64,000 nt of DNA, from NCBI RefSeq assembly GCF_031877795.1, contig NC_133954.1, positions 6,291,256-6,355,255 on the forward strand, given 5' to 3'. Under the pieces are notes generated by a model. The model searched no databases. It was not told where the DNA came from and saw only the letters and a program-made list of their open reading frames with translations. The position numbers and the translations under genes are program-made. Positions 20,573-33,500 of the stretch are shown here, one piece after another; position 1 is the stretch's first letter; each line of letters opens with the position of its first letter. The stretch comes from Strix aluco. Lineage: Eukaryota > Chordata > Aves > Strigiformes > Strigidae.

Positions 20573-22294
20573 CCCCATGCTCTTGCCCTGACCAAGTTGA
20601 TGATGTGATCACTGCACTTCTTTCTGCATTTGAAGCAGATGTTTCCATGGTCACAAGAGGCAAAGGGGCAGCCACTTCTGGAGGATATTGCTACAAGCTA
20701 GAAAACATCAACATCACATCAGTTTCTCAATTGCTTTTTCTCACTTGACCTGATCTCTTGCTTAGCAACTGCTTAGTAACGCCTTCTTCACTGAGAGGGG
20801 TGTGCAGGTCCCCCAGGCTTGGTGGTCATGGTTGTGTGATTGAGAGACTTGATTTGCTTCAAAAGAAGGGCAGCAGAATTTTTCCAGCTTGTGAGAAACG
20901 GTCCCTGACTGATGGGACCAAGTCACCCTGGCCTTGCTCTGCAGGTCGGGTGGAAGCAGGGTGGAGCAGTGGGAGAGGCTGCGGTGAGGGTGGCTCTTTG
21001 CTTTGAGCTCTGAGGCATCCCCAGCTAGACAAGGGTGTGCATCCTCCCTTCCATCTGCACTGAGAGATTCAGAGCTGACGGGGAGGCAGGCGAGGAGACA
21101 CTTACATTGAGAAAGCTGAAGGCCAATTTGACATCCCTTACAAGAAAGCCGTGGCTCCCATCTGGTGAGCGGGAATGTTCATTCTGTTGGGTAAGAAAGT
21201 GCAGATATGGGTCTTACAGCGGAAGCTGCAGTTCCAGTCTCCGGGGAGCAGTCAGAGCAGTAGGAAATGTCTCACCCTGGCTGATGGAGACACAGGCTCA
21301 GTTCTAGCGGAGGCTCCCAAAGTATTCTGCTGGGAACTGCTTTTAGTCTGTTAGTGTGCTTGGGCCCCCTGGGAAGCTTCAAGTTGAAATGCAGCGCTAT
21401 AATTAACAACCGACAGCTTAAATAATGTAAGGGAGCTGGGAGGCTGGAAATGCATCCTCTCTCCCAGCGGAGGCTGCGGGGGTGGGCAGGCAAGGCAAAC
21501 ATTGCCAGAAGGAATTAGTCCCTCCGATGGGGCATGTCAAATAGCTTTCAGCGCGGGTTCCAATCCGAGGCAGATAACCATAGGGAGGAGCATGGTCAGT
21601 TTGGCACAGAGGTCTCATTACTGGTTTTTTCCCGTTCCGAGGAACAGTGTGTACCAGGATGAGGTGATACTTTTCTCCTCTTCTTTTGGAAAGGTAGAAA
21701 GGACTGTTAATGGATGCAGCTGAGCTGTGATGAGTTTCCTGTTCTCTGACCGGTGACATAACATTTGACTGGACTTCCCCAGTGACCCTGTGACAGGAAA
21801 CCCCCCAGCTGTGGTTGAGCTGCAGGCAGGTCACAGCAGTTCCACCAGAAGCAAATGAGTTTGTGTTGGCCAGAGCCCTCTTGAGTGTCTCTTCCCCTTC
21901 ACACCTGGGAGATAATTGGTAATGGGCAGGCCAGCTATCATGGCCAGGGCCTTGGACAGCAAGGAAGAATTGGTTTAACCCTCCAGGTGTTGTCATCACA
22001 GTTGATAGGCTTTTCCATGTGTATGATGGTCAGGTTCATGTCCACAGCAACGTCTTTCCTTCCTCTTCCTCCTCTTCACCACTTCTATGACCACCAGCAG
22101 ATGCATCTCTGTTTCCTTCAGCCAATCCCATGAGGAAGGAGAGAAAGCTGTGACTGAGCCAAATGGTTGTATTTCACTTGGAAATAAGCAGATGGAACAG
22201 ACAGATGGGAGAACAAAGCTATATATATATATTTATTGCACAAATATCTAATAACCAATAAAATGGGTCTGGGACCACAAAAATCTCTGGCATG

Positions 22295-22308
22295 GTTGCC
22301 ATGGCAAT
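22295..22308. promoter_or_regulatory. Palindromic X-box-like site
   Basis: GTTGCCATGGCAAT matches the RFX X-box consensus, and the core TTGCCATGGCAA is perfectly palindromic. No gene start is visible nearby, so any role would be as a distal element. The claim rests on the motif alone. Confidence 0.4.
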
Positions 22309-22604
22309 ATGCACACAATTCCAGTGAGATGCAGGGAAGAAATCTTTTGTGTTGTTAGGGAGCTTTCTAAAATAAAAATAAATGAGATTTAAATGAGTGA
22401 TTACGGCTGTCTCAAGGAGCACCTGCCAAAAACTCTGGGCCAGACTATCTACCAGAGTATGGTGTGGGGTTTTTTTTAAAAAAACTGCAACAGTGGCAGA
22501 GCATCATTTGGAGCCAAAGCTGAGGGGCAATAAGAGGACTTACATTTGGGGAAATTTGACATATGAGGGGAGTTGACCTGTGAAAGCCTTTGACTGTTCA
22601 GGGT

Positions 22605-22830
22605 GATAGAAGTTTACACAAATTCAAAAAGAAACTAGACAGATTCATGGAAGGAAAATCCACAGAGAATGATGAAACCACAGCCAGGTCTGGAAGTCTG
22701 AGAATAATTGGAAGAAGGGAGACTTTCTGGGCCCACAGAAAGATTACTCAGGCCAGAGAGGGTTAAAATTACAGGGATTAAATAACATAAGAATAACAGA
22801 TTTATAGGGATACAAGCCATTGCCTGTCCT
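22605..22830 (+). repeat. Ancient CR1/L3-type LINE 3' fragment
   Basis: The segment AATTCAAAAAGAAACTAGAC followed by AGATTCATGGAAGG encodes the FKKKLDRFMEG-type end typical of old CR1/L3 ORF2. It is followed by a diverged 3' UTR-like stretch. Its divergence is far higher than that of the three younger CR1 copies in the window. Confidence 0.6.
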
Positions 22831-25800
22831 GCCATCAGTCTGACACTGAGCTGATCACTACAAGAAGGTGAATTTGGTTCTCTTTGTATTTTTCATAAAT
22901 GAAGTCCTGGGAGGAGGCAGCGTGTTAGATGATTCTATTTGTGAGGTTTGAAAATGGGTCTTGTTGGAGTTTCCACGTATTGCCATCTACCTCTGTGAGA
23001 GATTGAAACGGGATGGAAGTACTCTCAGTCTCATCATCTAAGTCTGTTCTAGTGGTGGTAATATCACAGTGTGTCTTCTTCTGTATCTGGGCTTGCTGGG
23101 CTCCATGTGGCCAGTTCTCTTTGCTTTTCTCTGGATTTTCACATCTCGTGTTATCAGTCCCCACAGAAGCAGTCCTTGAACCATTTCCTGAAAAACTTCT
23201 CCTGCATATTTCACAGGCGAAGCACTATTACCAAGTCTTCGCTTACTTGAATGTGTCCTTTCAGAGTAGGATAGTGTGTTCTGTGTTCTGGATTAGTATG
23301 TTTCTTTCATTAATGAGCACTGGCCTGAGTCCTGAAAGCAGGTGAGATTCTGAACTTGCTCGTAGCTTATGGCCGTGGTTGCCTCTGAGATGTCTCAGGA
23401 GAGCGGTGGTTCACGGAGTCTCCCACCCTTATGCTGTGTTGTACTGCTGACAGGGAGCTTTCATGAAAATTAGTTGTTTTTACTGTAGGAAGGACTGGGT
23501 CAAAATCCACATCAACCAAGGGCGTTTGGGCACTGCCAGTCCTCTTTGTGTCAGGGAGCCAGAGAGGATCTGCAATTCTTCTTCAGGGAACCACAAACCT
23601 TCTGCTGTCCTCAAAACAGGCATTTGCCCATGGCTTAACACCAGAGCGATTCTGAGGGGTGGGTTGGGATCTGCCTGGGACCAGATCACCAGGGTGGCCC
23701 TGAGCACTGAACCTTTTGGTGTTACCACCTGGGAGCATCTGCCTCTGCTTGTCCTGGCTGGAAACAGAAACCAAGGAGGGACGGCTCTGGCATAGCTTTT
23801 ATCCATACCCCTTCTTCCTGCCCATGGTGGGAAGCAGGACACAGCTGCCCAGGACCAGTGTGGTGTGGATTAGTCCTGCCACATCCTCCCCTGGGTGCGG
23901 GAGGGAGGCGGGTACCACTGCCTGCCTGCTCTCAGGGCAGGGCCCATCTGCAGTGCAGCCTGGCTGTGGGGAGGCAGGCAGGGAAGCAGTGCTTATTCAG
24001 AGCAAAGAAGCAAGCTGCTGGGTGAGCTCTGCGTGGGAAGGGAGCTGTGAAGTGTGACGCTTTGGGTAGATGGATTCTAGGCAGGCTTTCCTAGAATAGA
24101 CCAGGTGGAGGTGAAGGAAAATGAATGCTGTGGACATGCAACCCTCCGGGCTGAGCTGCCAGGGGTTGGGGTGTGCGTGACACACACAAGTGCCGTGGTC
24201 TGGTCTCTTCCAGCAGGTTTCTTCCCCCACTTGCGTGCCTCACTAGTGCCCTCTCAATCTCTCCTTTAGTTTGCCGACACTCGCATTCACACACAAAGCT
24301 ACTACCAGTGCTTCAGTGAGTGAAACCTGGCTGCTGAGAAGTTTCATGCTACGCTGATCTGCTCTGTGACTGCCTCAGGGAGGAAGAGGAGGAACTGTTT
24401 GCCTTTATGAGCACATGGGGATGGCTGCTGGATGAGAGCCCACCCTAATTCTTCAGTGGAAGCCACCCATTGAGCCATTCTTTTCACTTTTCCAAGTTGC
24501 AGAACACCTTCATCAGCAGAAGAAAGAGGTTTTGTGTCACTGCACGCAGGACTCCTGTAGATTTCCAGGGAACAGGAAAAGAGAGAAGTCTCAGTCAGAT
24601 AAAACACTAGACCTTTTTTGCAAGGAATTTTTTGCCTGGACACTCCGAAGGAAGTGCCAGGTATGGCTAGAGAAAGCAAGCACCTTTTACCCTGGGAAGT
24701 AGGCTGGAAACCTCCTAAAGCTGGCCAAAAATTGGTGAACAGACTGCAGGAATCCTACAGCATCATGTAGAGCTGTGGGCCTCACACCATAGCCTTTCCC
24801 AGTCCTTAACCAGACTTCTCACCTGCACGAGGAAAGGAATCAATACCGGCCCCTCCAGGACATCCCTGCATCTGGGGCTCACATGCTTGCAGGCCATAGT
24901 GCTTTTTCACAAAATCTTGCGTTACAGACCCATTAGGAAATCTCAAAGAATTGGTTCTGAGAAAATCCTTTAAAAGCTGACAAGCCCAAATGTGTATCGG
25001 CTAGCAACAGTTTGAATCGCAGTGTTCCTTCATGCTCTTTGTTTCCCAGACCGCGTGGGCCAGTGTTTAATGCACAATCCGGATTTATCACTGGTTTATC
25101 TTAATGCAGGAAATTGTCCAAAAAAAAAAAAAAAAAAAAAAAAGAAGAGAGGGAGGAATGGGGGGGAGGGCTCATGACTATTGGCAGCAAATTTTAATTT
25201 GGGTTTGGCAGATGAGGGGAGTTATTCATGGAAATCTTGTCCTGAAATAACACTGAGCCTGCCCTGCGTCAGCCAAGACAGGCAGGCACGTGCGGAATTT
25301 GTCTCTTCTTCCCGGCCACGGGGCCGAGCAGCACGCAGGGGGTGAGGACGGGCACGCTGGGTCAGACCAAAGGGCTTGGTAGCTGCCTGCAGGCAGTGCT
25401 GTTTCTTGAAGCACGTGAGTGCAGAGAGAGATGGTCCAGCTCTGCTTGTACATGTTCCCTCCCCAAGAGCAGATTAAGGATTGTTTTACAGTTTAAAGTC
25501 CTTGTGAAGAGATTTCAGTGAGTGCATCTCACCCTGCACTGAGCCTGTCGGTGGCTTTGACTCCTGCAAACATACGTGAATCCTGCGGTGTGCAAAAGCA
25601 CTGTCATATACTTCTTTTCCACCTGCTGATTTTTCATTTCTTTTGAGTTCCACCTTTCTAGAAGAGTGAAAAACGAGCAGTATTTCCTCCCTGGTCACTG
25701 TCTGAAGATCTTACAAACCTCAGTCGTTTCTTTCCTGTCACTGAACTCTCCTCCAGGCTGAAGATTTCTCGGTTAGTCCATCCCTGAAGAGTTGTTCCAC

Positions 25801-26540
25801 ACTTCTGATTTTTGATTCCTTTTAATTCTATTAGAAGCTGCAACATAGACATCACATCAGTCCCTGTCCCTTCTTGCACTGCCATGGGAGAGAAAGGCTG
25901 AAACCTTAACATTCCTCTGCCGTAAAGCCAGAGCATCTTCTACAGACCGTGGGTCCAATCCATACTACAGGAAGGAGGAGGCAGCAGTACCTTAAACAGG
26001 GATACTGTTTAAGCTGTGCTGCACAGAGGCTTCTAGGATGATTCACACACAGGACAGTGGCTGCTTGTACCTGACAAGACCTGTGATAGCCCAGAAGCAT
26101 CAGATCTTCTGTGTGTACAGATCAATATCCATTGTATGCTCACGTTTTCCTGTGGGAAGTCCCGATACGTAGGGACCATCTTACGCCCTTTCTGCCTGTG
26201 CTCTGTTGCAAGGATCCCTACATTAATGGAGCTGCTGGCTGGCAGGTGGCGGCTCATTCACAGTATCTTCACCCCAAATGCAGTTTGACAGTCCTCTGGT
26301 ACGAGTCTAAATTCTCAGGAGACTTTCACAGGGAAACAGGCAGCCCCTTCTTTGAATGGGAGAGGATGGTGTGTACTGCTGACACCAAAGATCCTGGTTT
26401 TTTGTTTCCTTGTAATGATAGAAACAGGAAAGAAATCTGACAAGGCCCAGAGACTGACCAGGGAAATGGAGTAACAGCCAGGCTCAGACCCAGGTCTATG
26501 GCACAGCAAACTGCATAGTACAGTACTTCTACAGAGCTGA
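22831..26540. other. Intergenic, no gene seen
   Basis: Mostly unique sequence with short frames on both strands and no recognisable domain. It contains a 24-bp poly-A tract at 25120-25143. The preceding segment (about 25060-25115) has GGATTTATCAC and GGTTTATCTTAATG motifs and may be a non-coding element. Confidence 0.45.
25120..25143. repeat. Poly-A tract (24)
   Basis: An uninterrupted run of about 24 A residues followed by a purine-rich AAGAAGAGAGGGAGG stretch. No retroposed gene was recognised next to it, so it is called a simple repeat. Confidence 0.9.
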
Positions 26541-26544
26541 GCAT

Positions 26545-26630
26545 CACTGACGTTATAGATGGGGAAACTAGGGCACGCTGCCTGACTGAAACAACTTAGT
26601 TAGCAAGCAGAGCCAGGTGGAAATGATCCT
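26545..26630 (+). repeat. MIR-like SINE relic
   Basis: GATGGGGAAACTAGGGCACG followed by an ACTTAGTTAGCAAGCAGAGCC segment resembles the MIR order GAGGAAACTGAGGCACAG ... GCTAGTAAGTGGCAGAGCC. The younger CR1 copy begins directly after it and probably inserted into or next to the relic. Confidence 0.5.
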
Positions 26631-26980
26631 GAGCTCATCGCCCTCTACAACTACCTGAAAGGAGGTTGCAGAGAGCTGGGGATGAGCCACTTTAACCAAG
26701 TAATAAGCGATAGGACAAGAGGTAATGGCCTCAAGTTGCTCCAGGGAAGGTTTAGACTGGATATTAGGAAGTATTTCTTTACAGAACGGGTTGTTGGGCG
26801 TTGGAATGGGCTGCCCAGGGAGGTGGTGGAGTCCCCATCCCTGGAGGTGTTCAAGAGGCGGGTTGACATAGCACTGAGGGATCTGGTGTAGTTGGGATCT
26901 GTCAGTGCTGGGTTAACGGTTGGACTAGATGATCTTCAAGGTCCTTTCCAACCTAGATGATTCTGTGATTCTGTGATTCT
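26622..26980 (+). repeat. CR1 LINE 3' end (plus strand)
   Basis: The segment encodes the C-terminal end of CR1 ORF2 (LYNYLKGGC, then [20 protein letters not shown] and [19 protein letters not shown]). The CR1 3' UTR follows, ending in the bird-type tandem octamer ATTCTGTG ATTCTGTG ATTCT. The element is 5'-truncated at about 360 bp and cannot move on its own. Confidence 0.95.
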
Positions 26981-29900
26981 TTCCGCTCTGGACTGTCCTA
27001 TTGTTTAACCAAGACTGGGCTCCAGTTGCCCCAGGAAAACATGAACGTACCTTGCAATGATGAACAACTGCATTGCTTCAAAACATGATTTCCTTTTGAC
27101 TTTGCTCTGGTGTAACAGACTGGCTCTGCTTCATTCAGGGTGCTGCAGGATGGGCTCTGAGTTGCTGACCTTGGCCCAGGGATTGGCAGTTCCCTTCCCA
27201 CGGAGGCTTGCACTGGGGTCAGCTCTGTGGAGTGAGCTGTGCTGCCGCGTGGGAGCCGTGGAGGCGGTGGCTCTTTCAGAAAGGCCAGGGAGAGCTGGAA
27301 AACAGACGAGGGCCTGACTGGTCTTATTTGAGCCTTGCTCCTGCCAGCCTGTTGCATCTGAAATGTGGGTACCATGCAGGAGGAAAGGGGAGGATCGAGC
27401 AGGTCTAGTTTTCCTGGGGCAGCCAGGAGGCCACCCACTGGGAACGCTCCCACCAGCTCTGCTGAAACAGGAGGGGGTTGTGTGAAAAACTGTTGCCCTG
27501 CCACCATCTGGGCCCAGCCCTGCTCCATCTGGCCAGCCCCGCCAGCAACCCCACTGCCTACCAGCCAGCCTCTGACCTCTGGCTGTCTGGCCTGAGGCAG
27601 CCCAATTAGAGAACAACCCGCAGGTCTCCAGGCTGGGAACTGGGCTAGCACTGGTACCAGCCCCGTTTGGTTTGGTGTGAATGGCTGGGGGCATGTTGGA
27701 GGGGAAGAATAAGGGCGGGGAGGCGGTTTGGCTGTGCCATGGAGGGAACTAAATACCTGGCTGAAAAACCTCCTACTTCCCAGCTTCACTGCTTCTATTG
27801 CTTTTCCAAAAGGATGTGTATGAGGCTGCTCTCGTGCTCTTCCCAGAGAGGCAGTGCCAGTGTCACAGTTGTTAACTTCCATCCTTCTGCCTCCATCCTC
27901 CAGCCCCGTTTATAGTGGGAAAGAACAGAGCGGGAGGGACCTGGAGTAGTTGGAGGAGCTTTCTGCTTAATTAACTTCACAATTGCTTTGCTGCCAGCTC
28001 AGCCCCATCCCAGGGGACAGTTAACTCTTTCATCATCCAGTCTGCAGCGTGCCACATCAAAGACCCGTGCTGTGGAAGTGCTACTCAGAGTAGACCCGAT
28101 GAAGGCAAAGAATGGGAAACAGCAAGGACCTCTGCAGCTCAGAGCTCTGCAAGGTGGGCTTAATCCCACCATCCCACAGGCCACCAGAGTCACAGGCCAG
28201 CCCTCACAGGCTTTCTCTGTGTCTTTACAGACCCTTTTCCAGGTCTGGGCAATTGTCCTTGGCTGTGCGGAGAGATATGAAGACCTGGGTGCTGTCCTGA
28301 AGCTCTGTGTCCTCACAGCCCTGCTCTCAAAGGACCCATCATCTGCTCTCTGCTGCGCACTGGGGGCACATCCCTGTGACAAGCCTGACCTTGACATTGC
28401 TTCACACTCCAGGAAGGTGTGGGCCCAGGAGGCTATGCTGCAGGGGCCCACTGAGTGGTGGGAGGTCTCTACAACCACGAGCTGCTGCTCGGCAGCTTGG
28501 AGGGAGGGTGCTGGCTCCAGGCACAGCTCAGCTCAGCTCTTGCTCTCTGGCACTTGTCAGCAGATGCTGGCCTCGAGGAACTGGACTGGTGCCCGGCTCT
28601 TACAACACAGTCATTCCCCTGGGCCCAGGCGGGTGCAGCCACAGCAGGGAGCAGCATGGGATCAAGTTTCTTTTCTGCTGCCAAATGCTACCTGTATGGG
28701 TAAATGAAGCCAGGTCATGGCTGGCATTGTTTTTACACACTCACATGCACGTGTCTCCCTGCATAGCAGAATAATGCTGCAGAATAATGACCAGGGCCTT
28801 CTAGGGAGGTCTGAAATACCTCCTGGCTTGTCCTGCCACTTGGAGGAAACTGTGGCTCTGCCCAGCCCCTATGTCTTCCTCCTTGCCTTGTTCCTAAATC
28901 CCTGGCTGCCTGTGGAGTGGCACGGGGAGATGGTGAGGGCGGAATGTGTTTAATCATGAGCACGGTGCTCCTCTTCACCGTTACAGGTTTTGTGCTGTCC
29001 AGAGAGGATGAGGGAGCTGAGTCTGCTCCCCATGACCACCTTAAGCCTCACAGCATCCCTGTTCCCACACACACACACACACACAGACACTGTGCCTGTG
29101 GCACAGAGTGCCAGCCTTGGGTGGGCAGGGAGGGCCCCAGTCTGGCTCGGTGGGGGGAGCAGGGAGGATGCTGGCACTGTAAATAGCAAGCGATTTCCAT
29201 TTCAATGCTCCTGCTGCGGGAAAGGGCTGGGCCTGGGTGTGTGGGTGCAGACCAGCTCCTCTCTGCCTCTCCCTACCTTGTGCTGCTTCTCTGCAGAATT
29301 TTCCTGTCATCCTGTCTGCCCTGCTCCCCCGTCTTCATATCTGCCCACCACTTTCTCTTTTGCTTTATTCTCCTGAACCACCTTCAGATGGGGCTTCAGT
29401 TACCCCTCCCAGGGCTTTGGGGTGGCACCAACGCAGAGAACCCAGCACAGCACTAGCCCAAAGCACAGCTGCAGCCAGTGGCTTATCCTTCACTGGCAGT
29501 CCTCAGGGATGCGAGGCTGGAAGCTGCCATGCAGCCCTTTGGGGCTCCCCAGGCTCACGAGGGCTCCAAGCACACAACAGAAATTACTCCAGTTCATAGC
29601 TCTGTCACGTACTGTGACAATGATTTTTCACCAGCCTCTCTGAATTCAGTTTCACTATTTTAGGAAAAGAAGCTCTGGCTGCCTTACACACCAGTGATCC
29701 CCACTGCTGAATGCCACATCCTCAAATTCAGGGATCTGAATTCAGGCATTCTTGAATTCAGGGAGACTCTTCCTCCATCGCAGTTAGGGAGAGACAGAAG
29801 AGCTATTCCTGAGCTGTTCTGAGTACATATATCTGTCCACCCCTTCTCGTCTGTCTACCGATGCCAAGGCAGAGGAGTGTGAGATCTCCTAGTGGAAAAA

Positions 29901-30155
29901 CAGAGGGAGAAGGGGGAGAATTGCCAAGTGCAACAAGGCAGAAGCAGGAGGCAGATAGACGCTGTGCCAAACAGAGATGTCAGTCACTCCTTCCGCACCA
30001 GGCAGGCTGTGAAAGGAGCTGGTGTCCTGGCAGCCGAGCAGTGCGGCAGAAGCGACTCTCTCCTGCCATGGAAGCAGAGCCCGCAGCGTGGAGCAGCAGC
30101 CACCTGCACGGGCTGGTGTGGATTCATGCCTGCGTCCCTGCGCAGGGCCATTCAC
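26981..30155. other. Intergenic, GC-rich, no gene seen
   Basis: Long frames occur on both strands (for example 26998-27882 minus and 27988-28707 plus). They are low in recognisable motifs, overlap each other and look like by-products of GC-rich sequence without stops. A (CA)n microsatellite lies at 29066-29085. Three ATTCAGG repeats occur close together near 29727-29762. Confidence 0.5.
29066..29085. repeat. (CA)n microsatellite
   Basis: About ten CA units in a row between GTTCC and GACACTG. A simple repeat, likely polymorphic. Confidence 0.9.
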
Positions 30156-30590
30156 AGGATCACAGAATCATCCAGGTTGGAAAAGCCCTTGAAGATCCTC
30201 CAGTCCAACCATGAACCTCACCCTGACCGTTCCCAACTCCACCAGATCCCTCAGCGCTGGGTCAACCCAACTCTTTGACCCCTCCAGGGATGGGGACTCC
30301 CCCCCTGCCCTGGGCAGCCCATTCCAACGCCCAACAACCCCTTCTGCAAAGAAATCCTTCCTAAGAGCCAGTCTGACCCTGCCCTGGCGCAGCTTGAGGC
30401 CATTCCCTCTTGTCCTGGCGCTGGTTCCTTGGCTCAAGAGACTCATGCCCCCTCTCTGCACCCTCCTTTCAGGGAGCTGTAGAGGGCCAGGAGGTCTCCC
30501 CTCAGCCTCCTCTTCTCCAGACTAAACCCCCCCAGTTCCCTCAGCCGCTCCCCATCAGACCTGTACTCCAGACCCTGCACCAGCCTCCTC
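30156..30590 (-). repeat. CR1 LINE 3' end (minus strand)
   Basis: It begins with CAGGATCACAGAATCATCC and GGTTGGAAAAGCCCTTGAAG, the reverse complement of the CR1 3' end. On the minus strand it continues as the ORF2 C-terminus ([20 protein letters not shown], then [18 protein letters not shown]). It is about 435 bp, 5'-truncated, and longer than the other two young copies. Confidence 0.95.
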
Positions 30591-33500
30591 CAAGGTATAA
30601 CCCAAGTGACAGCAGTTTACGCACCCCTTCTCCTGCTGAAGTGTGCTCCTCTCCCTGCTGAATTTCCACTCTGTCAGGGATCTAGGACTCCATCGCTCAC
30701 TAGCCCAGCCCTCCTTGAACACTGCCATGATGTTTGTGCCCCAGGAGGGGCGGCAAGCGATCGTAACACACGTAAAAACAGAGAAGAGGCAGTGAGACAG
30801 CAAGGAGTTTCAGAAACTAGCTTTTATCAAAGCTTTGGCTTGCCCAGGGTCCTCTACACGCAGATAGCGTTGGGTCTGTAAGAAGAAGAGCCAGTATTGG
30901 ACACTAGCTGGCAGCAGGACACCCTGGCCTAGTTTTCCTGGACTATCTGGCTCTTCAGAGCAAAAGAAAACAGTGTGGGCCTGCAGGCAGGTTGTGGGGG
31001 GCCGTTCAGTAGCTCTGCAAAAGCAAACACTCCACCTCAAGCACCAGTCCACTTCCAAGCCCCATCTTTGGCACAGATTCCTGTAGGAGAAGGCCTTGAT
31101 GTAGGTCAAAAGCATGAGAGAGCCGGGGGAGAGATGTGCACGAGGTGGCCAGCACCTTGCTCCAACCTTCTGCTGTCTCCTCAGCTCCGGCGCCAGCCGC
31201 GTGCTGGCAGCACACACCATCTCCAAACACCGCCTCCAGCGCAGGAGACAGCAGAGGAGGAAACACGGAGGTGACATAAAAAACAGCATTTGCTTTCTTG
31301 GCCATCTGTCACAGTGTCGCAGTCGCCTTCCCAAACACATCCCAGCTCAGCGCTGGCTGGGAAAAACAGGGAGTTATTTTGGTTCATCAGCATCCAGCAG
31401 GAGCGGGACGACCGATCCCACGTCGCAAGCAGGCAGGCAGTGTTCAGCCTCGGGGCTGCTGGCTTCGTGGCTGGGGTGGGACACAGCACCCTGTGCACCC
31501 CGAGCCACCACTGGGTGCAGTCACCGTGGGGGTGTCCACCAGCATCTTTGCTGCTCCACGTTAAGTGTCTCCAGCTGCAGGGCTCCTCCCTCTGCCTCAC
31601 TGACCTTCACAATGGAGAGTTGATTTGTCTGAAGATTCAGCCGTGATCTTGAGGCTGTGGTCAGGGAGATGCAGGCCACTGCCAGGCGGAGGATCCCACG
31701 CCCCCACTTGTCACCCCTGTGATAGCACTGGCAGCAAATGGATCCTCTCTGTGAGTCAGGTCAGGGAGCTGATCCAGAGAACTGAGGACAAAAAAACCCA
31801 ATATTCAGCCAGATCAGCTGCCTGATCTGCCTCACTGATGGGCACAGAGGCGATGGGAGGAGAGAACCCCCTTCTCTGGTGGCTGCCTGCTCTGATGTGA
31901 GATCATGAAGTTGTGATTTCAGCTGGTGTAAGCGTGCAGTCGGTGCAGGACCTGATTTAGCTAAGCAGGGCTTTGCACAAGGGGCTCTACAGGCTCAGAG
32001 CCTGTTCTCAGCAGCTCTGGCAGCCGGCAGACAAAGCAGTGAGGTGCTCGGGGCCAGTTTCAACCCCCAGCACAGCACAATGGGCTCCCTGTGTTCAGCT
32101 TGAATATAACAGCCCTGCCAGAGCTCTCTGGCCTTCAGGAGCTGTTTTCCTCAAGCCCTGCTCTGGACACACTTCCCCCACTGTCTTCTCATTTTCCTAG
32201 TCACGAGGCAGAGACCCCAGAGCAGACACAGCGAAGGCTGGCAGAGTTTTGACACATTTCATAAGGAGCATTAATAGCGCAAAACTGGAGGCTGTTCCGT
32301 TGGAGGGCTTCGGCTCCTTCTGTATTCATTTCTCAAGCAATTCATTACCCAGCTGAAATTATTCCTTGATTAAAAAGACAGGTAATTCTTTTACATTGAG
32401 TTTGGGATTTCAGGAGGAAATAACTTGCAGGAGACCCACACAAAGCAAACCATGATAAGAATGGCTTAGAACTGGTTGCCCTAGGATTTTTTTACATGGA
32501 ATCATTTCCTTGGAGCAGGCTGGGTTCACTGGGAGATTGTCCCAGCCAGGCAAAGGGAGCAAATTTGCAGGAAAATGGGGAGAAAAAAAAAATTTGGGGA
32601 GGATCAAGTGGAGGTTAGACATAGGCAAAGTGCCAAGGGCCAATTCTGTAATAAAAAGTTATTTTCTTGTCACACTGCAATAAATGGAGACTAAAAGAAG
32701 GGAGGGAAAGCCTGAGAAATGGAAACGACATGTGGCAGCTGGACTAAGGCAAAGCAAGCCAAGTTTTATCACGAGATTTTAATGTTTTGTCTCTTTCTGT
32801 TTATTTCCCAAGCTCCAAAATTACCCATCAGCAGGAAATCAATGCCACATACTCCCACCATCTCTGCATTGTGATCCAAATTCAAAGCAGGAGTAAAACT
32901 TCCCAGATCCACTGCAGTGAACCGATCTACACTGAAGACTTGACGCTGAGTAAGGGAACAGCGGGTCCCATGTACGTTGCTTTGGGCAAGGCATTTATTA
33001 CTGTTGCAGATGACAGACTCGGTGGCATGTTACCTGTGTTTCCCAAAAAAGCCTCATCGCACCCAGGAAAGAAAAGCAAGGGAGAAGCTACCAGAAAACA
33101 GGGGGCTTTTGCACAAGGACTGTTTGGTGGCTTGAACAAAGGAGCAGGATGTGTAATATGTTTGCAGACACCCCACACTGGGAGGAGAGGTGTGAGTAAT
33201 GCAAGATGAGAGTTTGAAAGGAGCCCGGTGAAACAGAGAAACGGTGCTGAAATAGCCCCTGTGATGGGGTTCACTAGGAACGAATGCAAACCTGTATCGA
33301 TCATCAGCTCCACAAATTGTGGAAGGGGACAGTGAGCTGGGCAGCAGCTATACAGGAACGATCCTGGGGTTTTAGTGGATCCAAAGCTGAAGGAGAACTC
33401 TTCTAAAGCTGTTTTTTTGGGGAGCTTGAGAAGTACCTTTCACAATGTGACACCCTTTCCCTCCTCTTTCCTGTAGCAGGACAGGGTTCCTGTTAGTTGT

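Larger units (their letters stand above)
19541..22604. other. Intergenic with AT-rich candidate regulatory block
   Basis: No gene was recognised. The block 19925-20005 contains CAATTAAAATAAT, GTAATTAC and TATGCAAAT (octamer-like) motifs, a pattern common in conserved developmental enhancers. A short (AT)n run lies at 22220-22232 and a perfect palindromic X-box core at 22296-22307. Other open frames are short and lack family features. Confidence 0.45.

Noticed and set aside
26998-27882. 294-codon minus-strand open frame
   Set aside because: No recognisable motif, low-complexity Pro/Ser/Gln-rich composition, overlapping long frames on the other strands, and no splice partners.
27988-28707. 239-codon plus-strand open frame
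   Set aside because: It overlaps open frames on the opposite strand and shows no domain, signal peptide or family pattern.
32787-33209. 140-codon plus-strand open frame
   Set aside because: It starts at a common hydrophobic stretch but has no recognisable domain or splice partner. The DNA after it may include a decayed CR1 scrap.
33340-33400. Possible CR1 ORF2 scrap (GATCCTGGGGTTTTAGTGG)
   Set aside because: The match is too short to call a repeat with confidence without a consensus alignment.
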